DNA of 64,000 bases, from positions 62,001 through 126,000 of the forward strand of contig NZ_JACHYJ010000008.1 in NCBI RefSeq assembly GCF_014192745.1, given 5' to 3'. The notes under the pieces were generated by a model. That model was not told the DNA's origin and made no database searches. It worked only from the letters and a program-made list of their open reading frames with translations. Shown in pieces: positions 1-8,971 of the stretch. This DNA is from Luteimonas sp. RC10. Lineage in GTDB: Bacteria > Pseudomonadota > Gammaproteobacteria > Xanthomonadales > Xanthomonadaceae. A program made the translations under genes and the position numbers. The first letter of the stretch is position 1, and every line of letters begins with the position of its first letter.

Positions 1-808
1 GCTGGGCGATGACGCCCTTGAGGTTGAGCGACAGGTCCATCAGCAACTGGCTGCGCCGATCCTCGGGGAAGAAGTTGATGACCCGGTCCATCGCCTGGTT
101 GGCGTTGTTGGCGTGCAGGGTGCACAGCACCAGATGGCCGGTCTCGGCGAACGCGATCGCGTGGTTCATGCCCTCGCGGGTGCGCACCTCGCCGATCATG
201 ATCACGTCGGGGGCCTGGCGCAGCGTGTTCTTGAGCGCGGCCTCCCAGCTATCGGTGTCGATGCCGACCTCGCGCTGGGTGATGATGCAGCCGGCGTGGC
301 GGTGCACGAATTCGATCGGATCCTCGATCGTGATGATGTGGCCGCTCGAGTTCTGGTTGCGATAGCCGATCATCGCCGCCAGCGACGTCGATTTGCCGGC
401 ACCGGTGCCGCCGACCATGATCACGATGCCGCGCTTGGTCATCGCCAGCGTCTTGACCACCGCCGGCAGGTTCAGTTCCTCGATCGTCGGGATGTGCGTC
501 TCGATGCGCCGCAGCACCATGCCGACCTGGTTGCGCTGGTAGAAGCACGAGATGCGGAACCGGCCCACACCGGAGACGCCGATCGCGAAGTTGCATTCGT
601 GCGTGCGCTCGAACTCCTCGCGCTGCGGCGGGGTCATCACGTTGAGCACCATGTCGCGCGCCTGCTGCGGCGTGAGCGGCGTCTGGGTGATCGGCGAGAT
701 CTTGCCGTGCACCTTCATCGACGGCGGCAGGCCGGCGGTGATGAACAGGTCCGAGGCCCGCTGGTGGGCCATCAGCTTGAGGAACGAAGTGAAGTCGAGG
801 CTGCTCAT
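1..808 (-). CDS. pilU: Type IV pilus retraction ATPase PilU (partial)
   Basis: Cytoplasmic ATPase that assists PilT in pilus retraction and twitching motility. The gene runs off the left edge, so only the first 269 residues are visible. The sequence shows the N-terminal PAS-like region (residues 1-100), a Walker A motif GGTGAGKS at about 133-140, the Asp box IEDPIEFVH, and the Walker B/His-box region with GEVRTREG and TGHLVLCTLHANN. These are standard for the GspE/PilT superfamily, and the N-terminus MSSLDFTSFLK fits PilU rather than PilT. It lies 105 bases downstream of pilT on the same strand, the usual pilT-pilU order. The missing C-terminus cannot be assessed. Confidence 0.93.
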   Translation of the reverse strand, partial: MSSLDFTSFLKLMAHQRASDLFITAGLPPSMKVHGKISPITQTPLTPQQARDMVLNVMTPPQREEFERTHECNFAIGVSGVGRFRISCFYQRNQVGMVLRRIETHIPTIEELNLPAVVKTLAMTKRGIVIMVGGTGAGKSTSLAAMIGYRNQNSSGHIITIEDPIEFVHRHAGCIITQREVGIDTDSWEAALKNTLRQAPDVIMIGEVRTREGMNHAIAFAETGHLVLCTLHANNANQAMDRVINFFPEDRRSQLLMDLSLNLKGVIAQ

Positions 809-913
809 CTGTGCTCCTGCGGAGCCCTGATTGGTCAAGGGTGATTCGGGAGTCGGACGAACAGCCGCGCTTGGCCTTGACGAATCACTGTTCACGAATC
901 CTGACATCAAGAC

Positions 914-1951
914 TCATTCGAAAAGTCGCTTGTCCTTCGCATGTTCCTTGGCCTGGGCGCGCGCGACGACGCCGCGCCGGACCAGGTCCTGGAGATGCTG
1001 GTCGAGGGTCATCATGCCCGACTGCTGCCCGGTCTGGATCGCCGAGTACATCTGCGCGACCTTGTCCTCGCGGATCAGGTTCCGGATCGCCGGAATGCCG
1101 ACCATGATTTCCCAGGCCGCGGTGCGGCCACCGCCGACCTTCTTGAGCAGCGCCTGGGAGATCACCGCGCGCAAGCTTTCGGACAGCATCGAGCGCACCA
1201 TCGCCTTCTCCCCGGCCGGGAAGACGTCGATGATGCGGTCGATGGTCTTGGCCGCCGAACTGGTGTGCAGGGTGCCGAACACCAGGTGGCCGGTCTCGGC
1301 GGCGGTCAGCGCCAGGCGGATCGTCTCCAGGTCGCGCAACTCGCCGACCAGGATGTAATCGGGGTCCTCGCGCAGCGCCGAGCGCAGCGCCTCGTTGAAG
1401 CCGTGGGTGTCGCGGTGGACTTCGCGCTGGTTGACCAAGCATTTCTGCGAGGTGTGCACGAACTCGATCGGATCCTCGACCGACAGGATGTGCGCGTACT
1501 CGTTCTTGTTGATGTGATCGAGCATCGCCGCCAGCGTGGTCGACTTGCCCGAGCCGGTCGGCCCGGTCACCAGGATCAGGCCCTGCGGCTGGTCGATCAG
1601 CTGGCGGAAGATCGGCGGACAGTTGAGGTCGTCGAGGGTCAGCACCTCGGACGGAATCGTGCGGAACACCGCACCGGCGCCGCGGTTCTGGTTGAACGCG
1701 TTGACGCGGAACCGTGCCAGGCCCGGGATCTCGAACGAGAAGTCGACCTCGAGGAATTCCTCGTAATCGCGCCGCTGCTTGTCCGACATGATGTCGTAGA
1801 TCAGCGCATGCACCTGCTTGTGGTCGAGTGCGGGAATGTTGATGCGCCGCACGTCGCCGTCGACGCGGATCATCGGCGGCAGGCCGGCCGACAGGTGCAG
1901 GTCGGAGGCCTTGTTTTTGACCGAGAACGCCAGCAGTTCGGCGATGTCCAT
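914..1951 (-). CDS. pilT: Type IV pilus retraction motor ATPase PilT
   Basis: Hexameric cytoplasmic ATPase that depolymerises pilin at the pilus base, powering twitching motility. The product is 345 residues, the family's usual length. The start MDIAELLAFSVKNKASDLHL matches the conserved PilT N-terminus; the frame stays open further upstream but has no family similarity there. Visible motifs are Walker A GPTGSGKST (about 130-138), the Asp box VEDPIEFVH, GELRDLETIRLAL, and the His box TGHLVFGTLH. The C-terminal AIRNLIREDK carries the AIRNLIRE motif that is diagnostic for PilT. pilU follows 105 bases downstream. Upstream, the gene diverges from proC; the yggS gene often found between them is absent. 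Confidence 0.96.
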   Translation of the reverse strand: MDIAELLAFSVKNKASDLHLSAGLPPMIRVDGDVRRINIPALDHKQVHALIYDIMSDKQRRDYEEFLEVDFSFEIPGLARFRVNAFNQNRGAGAVFRTIPSEVLTLDDLNCPPIFRQLIDQPQGLILVTGPTGSGKSTTLAAMLDHINKNEYAHILSVEDPIEFVHTSQKCLVNQREVHRDTHGFNEALRSALREDPDYILVGELRDLETIRLALTAAETGHLVFGTLHTSSAAKTIDRIIDVFPAGEKAMVRSMLSESLRAVISQALLKKVGGGRTAAWEIMVGIPAIRNLIREDKVAQMYSAIQTGQQSGMMTLDQHLQDLVRRGVVARAQAKEHAKDKRLFE

Positions 1952-2021
1952 GGTGTCCCTCGTTGGTGGTCGGGCGACGGCGCAGGCCGGCGGCGACTGG
2001 CGCCTCCCGGTGTCCGGCGGC

Positions 2022-2027
2022 AGTATA
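2022..2027 (-). promoter_or_regulatory. Possible -10 box for pilT
   Basis: On the minus strand this hexamer reads TATACT, five of six matches to the sigma-70 -10 consensus. It sits about 70 bases upstream of the pilT start in the 169-base pilT/proC divergent region. No good -35 box is seen at 16-18 bases. Confidence 0.4.
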
Positions 2028-2120
2028 GACCTCGCCGTCGCAGCCCCGATGCGGCCGCGTCGCCGGACTGCGCGGCGCGGCATTGGCGGCGGCTCCCTTC
2101 CTGCCGTTTCCGGACTCCTC

Positions 2121-2963
2121 ATGCCCCAAGCCTCTGTCTTCGATCCCGACGCCACGACCGCTTTCGTGGGCGGCGGCAACATGGCACGCAGCCTGATCGG
2201 CGGGCTGCTCGCGCGCGACGCCGACCCGCGCACGATCCGCGTCGCCGATCCCAATGCCGGCACCCGCGATGCGCTCGCGCGCGACTTCGGCGTCCTGACG
2301 TTCGAGACCGCCGCCGAGGCCGTCGCCGGCGCCGGGACCTGGGTGCTGGCAACCAAGCCGCAGGTGCTGCGCGGGGTCTGCGAGGCGCTCGCGCCGCTGG
2401 CCGCGCAGGCACGTCCGCTGGTGCTGTCGATCGCGGCCGGCATCACCGCTGCACAGCTCGATCGCTGGCTCGGCGGCCGTGTCGCGGTCGTGCGCACCAT
2501 GCCCAATACCCCCGCCCTGCTCGGCGCCGGCGTGACCGGGCTGTTCGCCAACGCCCAGGTCGACGCTGCCAGGCGCGAGCGCGCCGACGCCTTGTTGCGC
2601 AGCGCCGGGCCCACGGTCTGGATCGAGGACGAAGCGCGCATGGACGCGGTGACTGCGGTCTCGGGCAGCGGCCCGGCCTATGTCTTCCTGCTCGCCGAGG
2701 CCATGGAGGCGGCGGCCATCGCCCAGGGCCTGCCGGCGGCCGACGCGCGCACGCTGGTCCTGCAGACCGTGCTCGGTGCGGCGCGCATGCTCACCGAGAG
2801 CGACGAGGCGCCTGCCGCGCTGCGCCAGCGCGTGACCTCGCCCGGCGGCACCACCCAGGCGGCGATCGAGACCTTCGAGGCCGGCGGGCTGCGCGCCCTG
2901 GTCGCCGACGCGATCGCGAGCGCGGCGCGCCGCGGCGCCGAACTGTCGGCCGCCAATGACTGA
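2121..2963 (+). CDS. proC: Pyrroline-5-carboxylate reductase ProC
   Basis: Catalyses the last step of proline synthesis, NAD(P)H-dependent reduction of pyrroline-5-carboxylate. The product is 280 residues, a normal length. An N-terminal Rossmann motif VGGGNMA lies at residues 16-22, followed by ATKPQVL, the central RTMPNTPALLGAG, and the C-terminal family signature SPGGTTQAAIE, which helps form the active site and dimer. The ATG at 2121 was chosen because it sits just before the Rossmann fold; the longer open frame upstream runs through the divergent promoter region. The DUF4426 lipoprotein gene overlaps its 3' end by 8 bases, so the two are probably co-transcribed. Confidence 0.95.
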   Translation: MPQASVFDPDATTAFVGGGNMARSLIGGLLARDADPRTIRVADPNAGTRDALARDFGVLTFETAAEAVAGAGTWVLATKPQVLRGVCEALAPLAAQARPLVLSIAAGITAAQLDRWLGGRVAVVRTMPNTPALLGAGVTGLFANAQVDAARRERADALLRSAGPTVWIEDEARMDAVTAVSGSGPAYVFLLAEAMEAAAIAQGLPAADARTLVLQTVLGAARMLTESDEAPAALRQRVTSPGGTTQAAIETFEAGGLRALVADAIASAARRGAELSAAND

Positions 2964-3423
2964 GCGCCGGCTGCCGCTCGCGGCCATGCTGGCGCTGGCG
3001 CTCGTCGCCTGCGGCAGCGAACCGCCCCCGCCGGTCGTCAGCGGCGTCGGCAACACCCTCGCGATGCCCGAACGCGCCATGCTCGGCACCGCGCAAGTCG
3101 AGGCCAGCGTCGTGCCGACCGCGCGCATCTCGGAGGCCGCCGCGCGCCAGTACGGCGTCGACCGCGGCGCCGACCGTGTGCTCGTACTGGTCAGCGTCCG
3201 CGACGGCGACGCCACGCCGCCGGTGACCGTGACCGGCCATGCGCGCGACCTGCGCGGTGTGCGTCAGTCACTGGCGTTCGCAGCGGTCACCGTCGACAGG
3301 CAGGTCGAGCACATCGCCATTGCACGCGCTTCCGGCCCCGACACCTTGCGGTTGGAGATCGCGGTCGCGGGCGCCGACGGCGTCCGCACCGTGCTGCGTT
3401 TCAGCCGCGAGATCCCGCGCTGA
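2956..3423 (+). CDS. DUF4426 lipoprotein
   Basis: A predicted lipoprotein of 155 residues. A short basic start and hydrophobic segment (about residues 1-18) end in a lipobox LVAC with Cys19, so export and lipidation are predicted; a Ser follows at +3 (C-G-S), compatible with outer-membrane sorting. The mature part has the layout of DUF4426 domains, which are commonly encoded just downstream of proC in gammaproteobacteria. No function is established. The ATG overlaps the end of proC by 8 bases, implying translational coupling. The biological link to proline synthesis is unclear. Confidence 0.8.
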   Translation: MTERRLPLAAMLALALVACGSEPPPPVVSGVGNTLAMPERAMLGTAQVEASVVPTARISEAAARQYGVDRGADRVLVLVSVRDGDATPPVTVTGHARDLRGVRQSLAFAAVTVDRQVEHIAIARASGPDTLRLEIAVAGADGVRTVLRFSREIPR

Positions 3424-3439
3424 CGGCACGCAGGGGCCA

Positions 3440-3461
3440 GGCGCGGCGGCGGGGCCGCGCC
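3440..3461. terminator. GC hairpin between convergent genes
   Basis: GGCGCGGC and GCCGCGCC form an 8-bp perfect stem with a 6-base loop, between the stop of the DUF4426 gene (3423) and the stop of the convergent oxidoreductase (3474). There is no T tract on either strand, so it may be a weak or Rho-assisted bidirectional terminator. Confidence 0.4.
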
Positions 3462-3473
3462 CGTGCACGCGCC

Positions 3474-4091
3474 TCAGTAGCCGACGCTGATGCGCTGACG
3501 CGGGTGCGCGGGATGTTCGATCTCGTCGGCGAAGGCGATGGCGTAATCCTCCATCGAGATCGCACTGTGGCCCTGGGCGTCGACCGGCAGGCTGTCGCCG
3601 CCGACCCGGAACACACCGGTGCGCTCGCCGGGTTCGAAGACAGCCGCCGGCGAGACGAAGGTCCAGTCGAGGTCGGCGACCTCGCGCAAGGCCTGCAGGA
3701 ACGCGCGGCCGGCAGCGGCCTCGGCGCGATAGGCCTCGGGGAACTCCGGGGTGTCGATCAAGGCGACGCCCGGTGCGACCTCCAGGCTGCCGGCACCGCC
3801 AACGACCAGCAGCCGCGGCACACCGGCCGCGCGAACCCCGTCGACGATGACCTGCGCGTTCGGCCCGCCGTCGAAGCGGGCGGCGCTGACCACGACGTCG
3901 TGCCCGGCCAGGACCGGCGCAAGCGACTCGCTGCGCGAGGCATCGGCGGACTGCAGGCTCAGCCCCGCCTGCGGTGGGACATCGGCGGTGTTGCGGGCGA
4001 TACCGGTGACGCGGTGGCCACGCGCGAGCAGTTCGCGCGCAAGGCGCGAGCCGACCCGGCCGGTCACGCCGACAATGGCGATGCGTTGCAT
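3474..4091 (-). CDS. NAD(P)H-binding oxidoreductase, SDR/NmrA-like
   Basis: An atypical short-chain dehydrogenase-like protein of 205 residues with an N-terminal nucleotide-binding motif GVTGRVGS preceded by a beta strand (MQRIAIV). It also has the internal VVSAARFDG segment and a C-terminal ISMEDYAIAFADE typical of the NAD(P)H-binding PF13460 group. The substrate cannot be deduced. The start at 4091 was preferred over an in-frame ATG ten codons upstream because a GAGAG stretch precedes it at suitable spacing and the Rossmann strand begins right there. It is a single gene, convergent with proC-DUF4426 and on the same strand as pdxH upstream of it. Confidence 0.82.
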   Translation of the reverse strand: MQRIAIVGVTGRVGSRLARELLARGHRVTGIARNTADVPPQAGLSLQSADASRSESLAPVLAGHDVVVSAARFDGGPNAQVIVDGVRAAGVPRLLVVGGAGSLEVAPGVALIDTPEFPEAYRAEAAAGRAFLQALREVADLDWTFVSPAAVFEPGERTGVFRVGGDSLPVDAQGHSAISMEDYAIAFADEIEHPAHPRQRISVGY

Positions 4092-4205
4092 GGGGGCACT
4101 CTCGAAGCTGGGGGCCTGCATGCTAGTGCGCGGGCTGCCACGGGGGGATGACGCCCGTGCAAAGCAGCGTTCCGCCCCGTGACCGGCCGCCCGCCCGATG
4201 CCGAT

Positions 4206-4814
4206 CTACGGATACAGCATCCGCTTGCGGCAGTTGCCGGCGGCATCGCATTCGTAGAGCCAGCGCTCGTGCAGGCGATAGTCGGCGCCGTACCAGAACT
4301 CCATGCGGTCGGGACGGACGCGCAGGCCCGACCAGCGTGGCGGGCGTGGCACGTCGCGCCCTTCGAACTCGCGGGCGGCGTCGTCGAGCCGCTGCTCGAA
4401 GGTCGCGCGGTCGTCGAGCTCCTCCGACTGCCGTGAGGCCCAGGCGCCGAGCTGGCTGCCACGCGGACGCGACGCGAAGTATGCGTCGGCCTCGTCGTCG
4501 CCGACGATCACCACCGGCCCTTCGATGCGGACCTGCACGCCGTGGCGCACGCGTGGCCAATGGAACAGCAATGCCGCCTGCGGGTTGTCCTGCAGCTCGC
4601 GGCCCTTGCGGCCATCGAGATGGGTGTAGAACACGAAACCGCGCTCGTCCCAGGCCTTGAGCAGCACGACCCGCGCCGAGGGGCGCCCGTCGAGGGCGGC
4701 GGTGGCGACGGTCATCGCGGTGCGGTCGGGTTCGCCGGCCGCGGCGGCCTCGTCGAACAGCACGGAGAACGTGGACAGGGCTTCGGTCAGCAGGGCGGCG
4801 CAGGGCGTGGTCAT
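4206..4814 (-). CDS. pdxH: Pyridoxamine/pyridoxine 5'-phosphate oxidase PdxH
   Basis: FMN enzyme that oxidises pyridoxamine or pyridoxine 5'-phosphate to pyridoxal 5'-phosphate in vitamin B6 synthesis and salvage. The product is 202 residues. The core flavin-binding motif [17 protein letters not shown] is present, followed by the substrate-binding [13 protein letters not shown] and the C-terminal [14 protein letters not shown], all characteristic of PdxH. The ATG at 4814 gives the normal N-terminus; the frame remains open upstream without similarity. A weak -10-like GATGAT ends 6 bases before this ATG (4821-4826). It diverges from the glycerate-kinase-like gene across an 89-base spacer. Confidence 0.93.
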   Translation of the reverse strand: MTTPCAALLTEALSTFSVLFDEAAAAGEPDRTAMTVATAALDGRPSARVVLLKAWDERGFVFYTHLDGRKGRELQDNPQAALLFHWPRVRHGVQVRIEGPVVIVGDDEADAYFASRPRGSQLGAWASRQSEELDDRATFEQRLDDAAREFEGRDVPRPPRWSGLRVRPDRMEFWYGADYRLHERWLYECDAAGNCRKRMLYP

Positions 4815-4891
4815 GTGCCGATCATCGCGCCGTCGCGTCGCGATGTCGAACGTCGGCGCACCGTTCGTCACTGGCCGCGTCGACGCTCGGG

Positions 4892-4897
4892 TATCGT
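4892..4897 (+). promoter_or_regulatory. -10 box of the glycerate-kinase-like gene
   Basis: TATCGT ends 6 bases before the ATG at 4904, so transcription should begin at or next to the start codon and give a leaderless mRNA. No clear -35 box. Confidence 0.5.
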
Positions 4898-4903
4898 GCC
4901 GCG

Positions 4904-5713
4904 ATGGCCACCCCGCCCTCACCCGCGCAATGGTCCGACGCGCTCGTCGCGCGCGTGCTCGACGACGCCTTGCGGCATGGGGCGCGCGTGCTGGGCATCA
5001 GTGGCCTGCAGGGCACAGGCAAGTCCACGTTGGCCACCCAGCTCGCCGCCGCCGGTCGGGCGCGTGGCCTGGCGATCGCGGTGCTCTCGCTCGACGACCT
5101 CTATCTCGACCACCGTGCCCGGCAGCACCTGGCCCGCACCGTGCACCCGCTGCTCGCCACCCGCGGCCCGCCGGGCACGCACGAGGTCGCGCTGGGCTGC
5201 GCGCTGCTCGACACACTGCGGACGGGCGGCAGCGCCCGGTTGCCACGCTTCGACAAGGGGCGCGACGACCGGCGGCCGGCCGCGGACTGGACGAGCGCCG
5301 GCCCGGTCGCGCTGACGGTGTTCGAGGGCTGGTGCCTGGGCGCGACGCCTGAGCCTGCGGAGGCGCTGGCCGCGCCGATCAACGCCTTGGAGCGCGACGA
5401 AGATCCCGACGGCACCTGGCGCCGCTGGTGCAACGCCGCGCTCGCCCGCGACTACCCTGCGCTGTGGCAGCGCGTGGGCCGGCTGCTGTTCCTGCAGCCG
5501 CCGGGTTTCGAGGTGGTGCCGGCCTGGCGCTGGCAGCAGGAGCAGGCGCTGCGCAGTGCGGCGCGCGATCGGGCAGGCATGGACCGCGCCCAGGTCGAAC
5601 GCTTCGTGCAGCACTACGAGCGCGTCAGCCGGCGACTGCTGCGTACATTGCCGGACACCGCCGATGTCGTGATCGCGCTGGACGCGCAGCGGCGCGTGCG
5701 CCTGCCCGGCTGA
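4904..5713 (+). CDS. D-glycerate 3-kinase-like P-loop kinase
   Basis: A cytoplasmic P-loop kinase of 269 residues in the family that includes plant glycerate 3-kinase, yeast Tda10 and E. coli YggC. Walker [10 protein letters not shown] lies at 34-42, a base-contact region SLDDLYLDH at about 62-70, then [21 protein letters not shown] and the Walker-B-like FEGWCLGA. These blocks are family-diagnostic. A likely role is phosphorylation of D-glycerate, but YggC-like members are poorly characterised. The start ATG is preceded by a -10-like hexamer and no Shine-Dalgarno, suggesting a leaderless mRNA. aroK follows after 64 bases with its own -10 box. Confidence 0.82.
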   Translation: MATPPSPAQWSDALVARVLDDALRHGARVLGISGLQGTGKSTLATQLAAAGRARGLAIAVLSLDDLYLDHRARQHLARTVHPLLATRGPPGTHEVALGCALLDTLRTGGSARLPRFDKGRDDRRPAADWTSAGPVALTVFEGWCLGATPEPAEALAAPINALERDEDPDGTWRRWCNAALARDYPALWQRVGRLLFLQPPGFEVVPAWRWQQEQALRSAARDRAGMDRAQVERFVQHYERVSRRLLRTLPDTADVVIALDAQRRVRLPG

Positions 5714-5765
5714 TCGCCGCGCCGGCAATGACGCGCGGCGGCATCGATGCGGTGCGCCCCGCTGC

Positions 5766-5771
5766 TAGGAT
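5766..5771 (+). promoter_or_regulatory. -10 box of aroK
   Basis: TAGGAT ends 6 bases before the aroK ATG (5778), again placing the predicted transcript start at the start codon. No Shine-Dalgarno sequence lies in between. Confidence 0.55.
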
Positions 5772-5777
5772 TCGGCC

Positions 5778-6338
5778 ATGCACTGTGCTCCCAACCTCGT
5801 GCTCGTCGGTCCGATGGGCGCCGGCAAGTCGTCGATCGGCCGTCGCCTGGCAGCTCGCTTCGGGCTGGCGTTCGTCGACGTCGACCACGAAATCGAGGTC
5901 CGCACCGGCGCGACGATCGCCACGATCTTCGACTGCGAGGGCGAAGCGGGCTTCCGCGCGCGCGAACAGGCGGCACTGGCCGCGGTGCTCCAGGGCACGC
6001 GCCAGATCGTCGCGACCGGCGGCGGCGCGGTCCTCGACGCCGAGAACCGGCGGCGCATGCGCGCGCGCGGCTTCGTGGTCCACATGCACGCCGATGTCGA
6101 GACCCAGCTCGCACGCCTGGCCCGCGACCGCGCACGGCCGTTGATCGCTGGCGACGATCGCAGCGACGTGCTGCATCGGCTGGCCCAGGTGCGCGCGCCG
6201 CTGTACGCGCAGGCCGCCCATCTGCGCTTCGACACCGGCGCCTATGGCTGCGCGGAAGCCGCTGCCGCGCTCGGCCACCTGGTCGAGACCCACTGGCACC
6301 CAGCCTCGTCTCCGAGTCCGGATCCGCCGGCCGAATGA
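5778..6338 (+). CDS. aroK: Shikimate kinase AroK
   Basis: Phosphorylates shikimate at the 3-hydroxyl in the pathway to chorismate. The product is 186 residues. Walker [10 protein letters not shown] lies at 11-19, the shikimate-binding [11 protein letters not shown] at about 35-45, the FRAREQ block at about 58-63, and the glycine loop VATGGGAV at about 76-83. The LID region contains RDRARPLI with the expected catalytic Arg. aroB lies immediately downstream and is probably co-transcribed: an in-frame upstream ATG of the aroB frame overlaps the aroK stop as ATGA, although the likely aroB start is 90 bases further on. Confidence 0.95.
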   Translation: MHCAPNLVLVGPMGAGKSSIGRRLAARFGLAFVDVDHEIEVRTGATIATIFDCEGEAGFRAREQAALAAVLQGTRQIVATGGGAVLDAENRRRMRARGFVVHMHADVETQLARLARDRARPLIAGDDRSDVLHRLAQVRAPLYAQAAHLRFDTGAYGCAEAAAALGHLVETHWHPASSPSPDPPAE

Positions 6339-6424
6339 GCCGCACCTCACCCTCCACGCCCCTGCCGGGCCTGCACCACGTCGATGCGGCAGGCCAGGCC
6401 CCACGCGCAACCGAGTCATCTGCC

Positions 6425-7519
6425 ATGTCCCCACCGCTTCGTGAAGTCGCCGTCGCCGGCGAACGCCCCTACACCATCCACATCGGCCCGGCGCTGCTCG
6501 ACGACGGCGCGCTGCTCGTCCGGCACGTGCGCGGCGGCGAGGCGATGCTGGTCAGCGATCGCCACGTCGCCCCGCTCTACGCCGACCGGGTCGCCGCCGC
6601 ACTGCAGGCCGCCCGGCCCGACCTGCGCGTGCATCGTCACGTGTTGCCGGCCGGCGAGTCGGCCAAGACCCTGGCCCATTTCACCCAGGTCGTCGATGCG
6701 ATGGCGCAGGCGCGGCTGCGCCGCGATGCGACGCTGTTCGCCCTGGGCGGCGGCGTGATCGGCGACCTGGCCGGCTTCGCCGCCGCGTGCTGGATGCGCG
6801 GCATCGACTGCGTGCAACTGCCGACCACGCTGCTGGCCATGGTCGATTCATCGGTGGGCGGCAAGACCGCGGTCGACCTGCCGCAGGGCAAGAACCTGGT
6901 CGGTGCCTTCCATCCGCCGCGCGCGGTCATCGCCCATACCGCGGCGCTGCGCACCCTGCCCGGGCGCGAACTGCGCGCAGGGCTCGCCGAAGTGGTCAAG
7001 TACGGCGCGATCGCCGATGCGCCGTTCCTCGATTGGCTCGATGCGCAGGCACCGGCGCTGCTGGCGATGGACGAGGCCGCGCTGGCCGAGGCGGTCGCGC
7101 GCAGTTGCGCGCACAAGGCTGCGATCGTCGCACGCGATCCGTTCGAGCACGGCGAGCGCGCCCTACTCAACTTCGGCCACACCTTCGGCCACGCCATCGA
7201 GACCGAGCAGGGCTACGGCGGACTCAACCACGGCGAGGCGGTCGCGGTCGGCATGGTGCTCGCCGCGCGGCTGTCGGAAGCGCTGGGCTTGGCGCCGGCC
7301 GACGACACCGCACGCCTGATCGCGCTGCTGTCACGGCTGCAGCTGCCGGTCGCGCTGCCGGCAGGCCTCGACCCCGAACGCCTGCTGGCGCATATGCGGC
7401 TCGACAAGAAGGCCCAGGCCGGCGGCCTGCGCTTCATCGTCTGGTCCGGCGCCGGTCGCGCGCAGGTGCTGGCCGACGTGCCCGAGAGCGCGGTGATCGG
7501 CGTGCTGCGCACCGGCTGA
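6425..7519 (+). CDS. aroB: 3-dehydroquinate synthase AroB
   Basis: NAD- and metal-dependent cyclase forming 3-dehydroquinate from DAHP, the second step of the shikimate pathway. The product is 364 residues, close to the E. coli enzyme. Motifs visible: [13 protein letters not shown] (NAD binding), [16 protein letters not shown], the metal-ligand regions [21 protein letters not shown] and [10 protein letters not shown]. The ATG at 6425 gives the family N-terminus (strand followed by YTIHIG). An alternative ATG at 6335 overlaps the aroK stop (ATGA) and would add 30 residues without visible similarity. It is co-directional with aroK, the common aroKB arrangement. Confidence 0.94.
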   Translation: MSPPLREVAVAGERPYTIHIGPALLDDGALLVRHVRGGEAMLVSDRHVAPLYADRVAAALQAARPDLRVHRHVLPAGESAKTLAHFTQVVDAMAQARLRRDATLFALGGGVIGDLAGFAAACWMRGIDCVQLPTTLLAMVDSSVGGKTAVDLPQGKNLVGAFHPPRAVIAHTAALRTLPGRELRAGLAEVVKYGAIADAPFLDWLDAQAPALLAMDEAALAEAVARSCAHKAAIVARDPFEHGERALLNFGHTFGHAIETEQGYGGLNHGEAVAVGMVLAARLSEALGLAPADDTARLIALLSRLQLPVALPAGLDPERLLAHMRLDKKAQAGGLRFIVWSGAGRAQVLADVPESAVIGVLRTG

Positions 7520-7576
7520 ACGCCGCTGCGACATCGCGTCTCCCCGGCGACGGGCCCGCGCCTTGCCTGCGCCCCG

Positions 7577-7582
7577 TACAAT
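7577..7582 (+). promoter_or_regulatory. -10 box of the WGR-domain gene
   Basis: TACAAT (five of six consensus matches) ends 7 bases before the ATG at 7590, predicting a leaderless mRNA. Confidence 0.6.
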
Positions 7583-7589
7583 GGCGCCC

Positions 7590-7850
7590 ATGCGACTGCT
7601 GCTGCAACAACCGGCCCAGGGCCACGAGGCCGCGCGTTTCGTCCAGCTGATGCTGCAGCCCGACCTGCTCGGCGGCTGGACGCTCGTGCGCGAATCGGGG
7701 CAGATCGGCGGGCGCAGCCAGTTGCGCAGCCAGCAGTACGCCGACGAACCCAGTGCGCTGGGCGCGCTCGAACGCGCGCGCGACACCCAGCTGCGGCGCG
7801 GTTTCCACCTGGTCGGCACGCACGCAGCAATGATGCCGTCCGCCCCCTGA
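7590..7850 (+). CDS. Small WGR-domain protein
   Basis: A stand-alone WGR-like domain of 86 residues. The core [17 protein letters not shown] corresponds to the tryptophan-rich strand-turn-strand of the WGR domain, with the eponymous WGR replaced by SGQ. The C-terminal helix [14 protein letters not shown] also fits. WGR domains occur in PARPs, where they contact nucleic acid; small free-standing bacterial members have no assigned role. The ATG at 7590 was chosen because the TACAAT box just upstream would place the RNA start there; ATG 7581 overlaps that box. hemE starts 44 bases downstream and has its own Shine-Dalgarno. Confidence 0.72.
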   Translation: MRLLLQQPAQGHEAARFVQLMLQPDLLGGWTLVRESGQIGGRSQLRSQQYADEPSALGALERARDTQLRRGFHLVGTHAAMMPSAP

Positions 7851-7881
7851 TGCCCGCGCGGCGCATGCCGACGCACCGAGT

Positions 7882-7888
7882 AAGGAAG
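7882..7888 (+). promoter_or_regulatory. Shine-Dalgarno that sets a TTG start for hemE
   Basis: AAGGAAG lies 6 bases before a TTG at 7895. It is the best ribosome-binding site near the 5' end of hemE and favours the TTG over the in-frame ATGs at 7850 and 7865. Confidence 0.65.
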
Positions 7889-7894
7889 ACCCCC

Positions 7895-8968
7895 TTGTCC
7901 GCACCTCTGAAGAACGATCGCTTCCTGCGCGCCCTGCGCCGCGAGCCCGTGGACCGCACGCCGGTCTGGCTGATGCGCCAGGCCGGGCGCTACCTGCCCG
8001 AGTACCGCGAGACCCGTCGTCAGGCCGGCAGCTTCCTGGGCATGGCCAAGCAGCCGGAGATCGCCTGCGAGGTCACGCTGCAGCCGCTGCGTCGCTTTCC
8101 GCTCGACGCGGCGATCCTGTTCTCCGACATCCTGACCATCCCCGATGCGATGGGCCTGGAGCTGTACTTCGTCGAAGGAGAAGGCCCCAAGTTCCGCCAC
8201 CCGGTGCGCGACGCGGCGGCGATCGCCCGGCTCGGCGTGCCGGACATGGAGACCGAGCTGCGCTACGTGATGGACGCAGTGCGGCTGATCCGCCGCGAGC
8301 TCGACGGCGCGGTGCCGCTGATCGGCTTCTCGGGCAGCCCGTGGACACTGGCCTGCTACATGGTCGAAGGCGGCGGCAGCAAGGACTTTGCGCGCATCAA
8401 GGCCATGGCGCTCAACGACCCCCAGGCGCTGCACGCACTGCTGTCGGTCAACACCGACGCGGTGATCGCCTACCTGGCCGCACAACGCGCGGCCGGCGCG
8501 CAGGCGCTGCAGGTGTTCGACACCTGGGGCGGCGTGCTGAGCCCGGCGATGTACCGCGAGTTCTCGCTGCCATACCTGACGCGCATCGCCAAGGAACTCG
8601 AGCGCGGCGACGGCGCCGACCGCGCGCCGCTGATCCTGTTCGGCAAGGGCACCGCCGCCTACCTCGACGACCTCGCACAGACCGGCGCCGACGGCGTCGG
8701 CGTGGACTGGCTGATCGAGCTCGGCGATGCCGCGCGCCGCACCGGCGGCCGCGTCGCCCTGCAGGGCAACCTCGACCCGGCGACGCTGTACGGCGCGCCC
8801 GAGGCGATCCGCCGCGAAGTGCGGCGGGCACTCGACAGCTACGCGGCCGGCAACCAGGGCTCGCGCGACGGCCACGTGTTCAACCTCGGCCACGGCATGT
8901 CGCCGGACATGAATCCCGACCACGTCGCGGTGCTCGTCGACGAGGTGCACGCCTACAGCGCGCGCTGA
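7895..8968 (+). CDS. hemE: Uroporphyrinogen decarboxylase HemE
   Basis: Cytoplasmic enzyme that removes four acetate carboxyls from uroporphyrinogen III to give coproporphyrinogen III in haem synthesis. With the TTG start the product is 357 residues, matching the E. coli length (354). The hallmark [11 protein letters not shown] lies near residue 24, followed by the catalytic region [24 protein letters not shown], the [13 protein letters not shown] helix, and the C-terminal [16 protein letters not shown]. The upstream ATG would add residues not expected in the family, while AAGGAAG supports TTG. It is convergent with the pdeM-like gene, whose stop is only 3 bases away. Confidence 0.95.
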   Translation: MSAPLKNDRFLRALRREPVDRTPVWLMRQAGRYLPEYRETRRQAGSFLGMAKQPEIACEVTLQPLRRFPLDAAILFSDILTIPDAMGLELYFVEGEGPKFRHPVRDAAAIARLGVPDMETELRYVMDAVRLIRRELDGAVPLIGFSGSPWTLACYMVEGGGSKDFARIKAMALNDPQALHALLSVNTDAVIAYLAAQRAAGAQALQVFDTWGGVLSPAMYREFSLPYLTRIAKELERGDGADRAPLILFGKGTAAYLDDLAQTGADGVGVDWLIELGDAARRTGGRVALQGNLDPATLYGAPEAIRREVRRALDSYAAGNQGSRDGHVFNLGHGMSPDMNPDHVAVLVDEVHAYSAR

Positions 8969-8971
8969 CGG

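Noticed and set aside
3474-4121. Longer start (ATG 4121) for the NAD(P)-binding oxidoreductase
   Set aside because: No ribosome-binding site; the Rossmann strand begins at the second ATG, which has GAGAG upstream.
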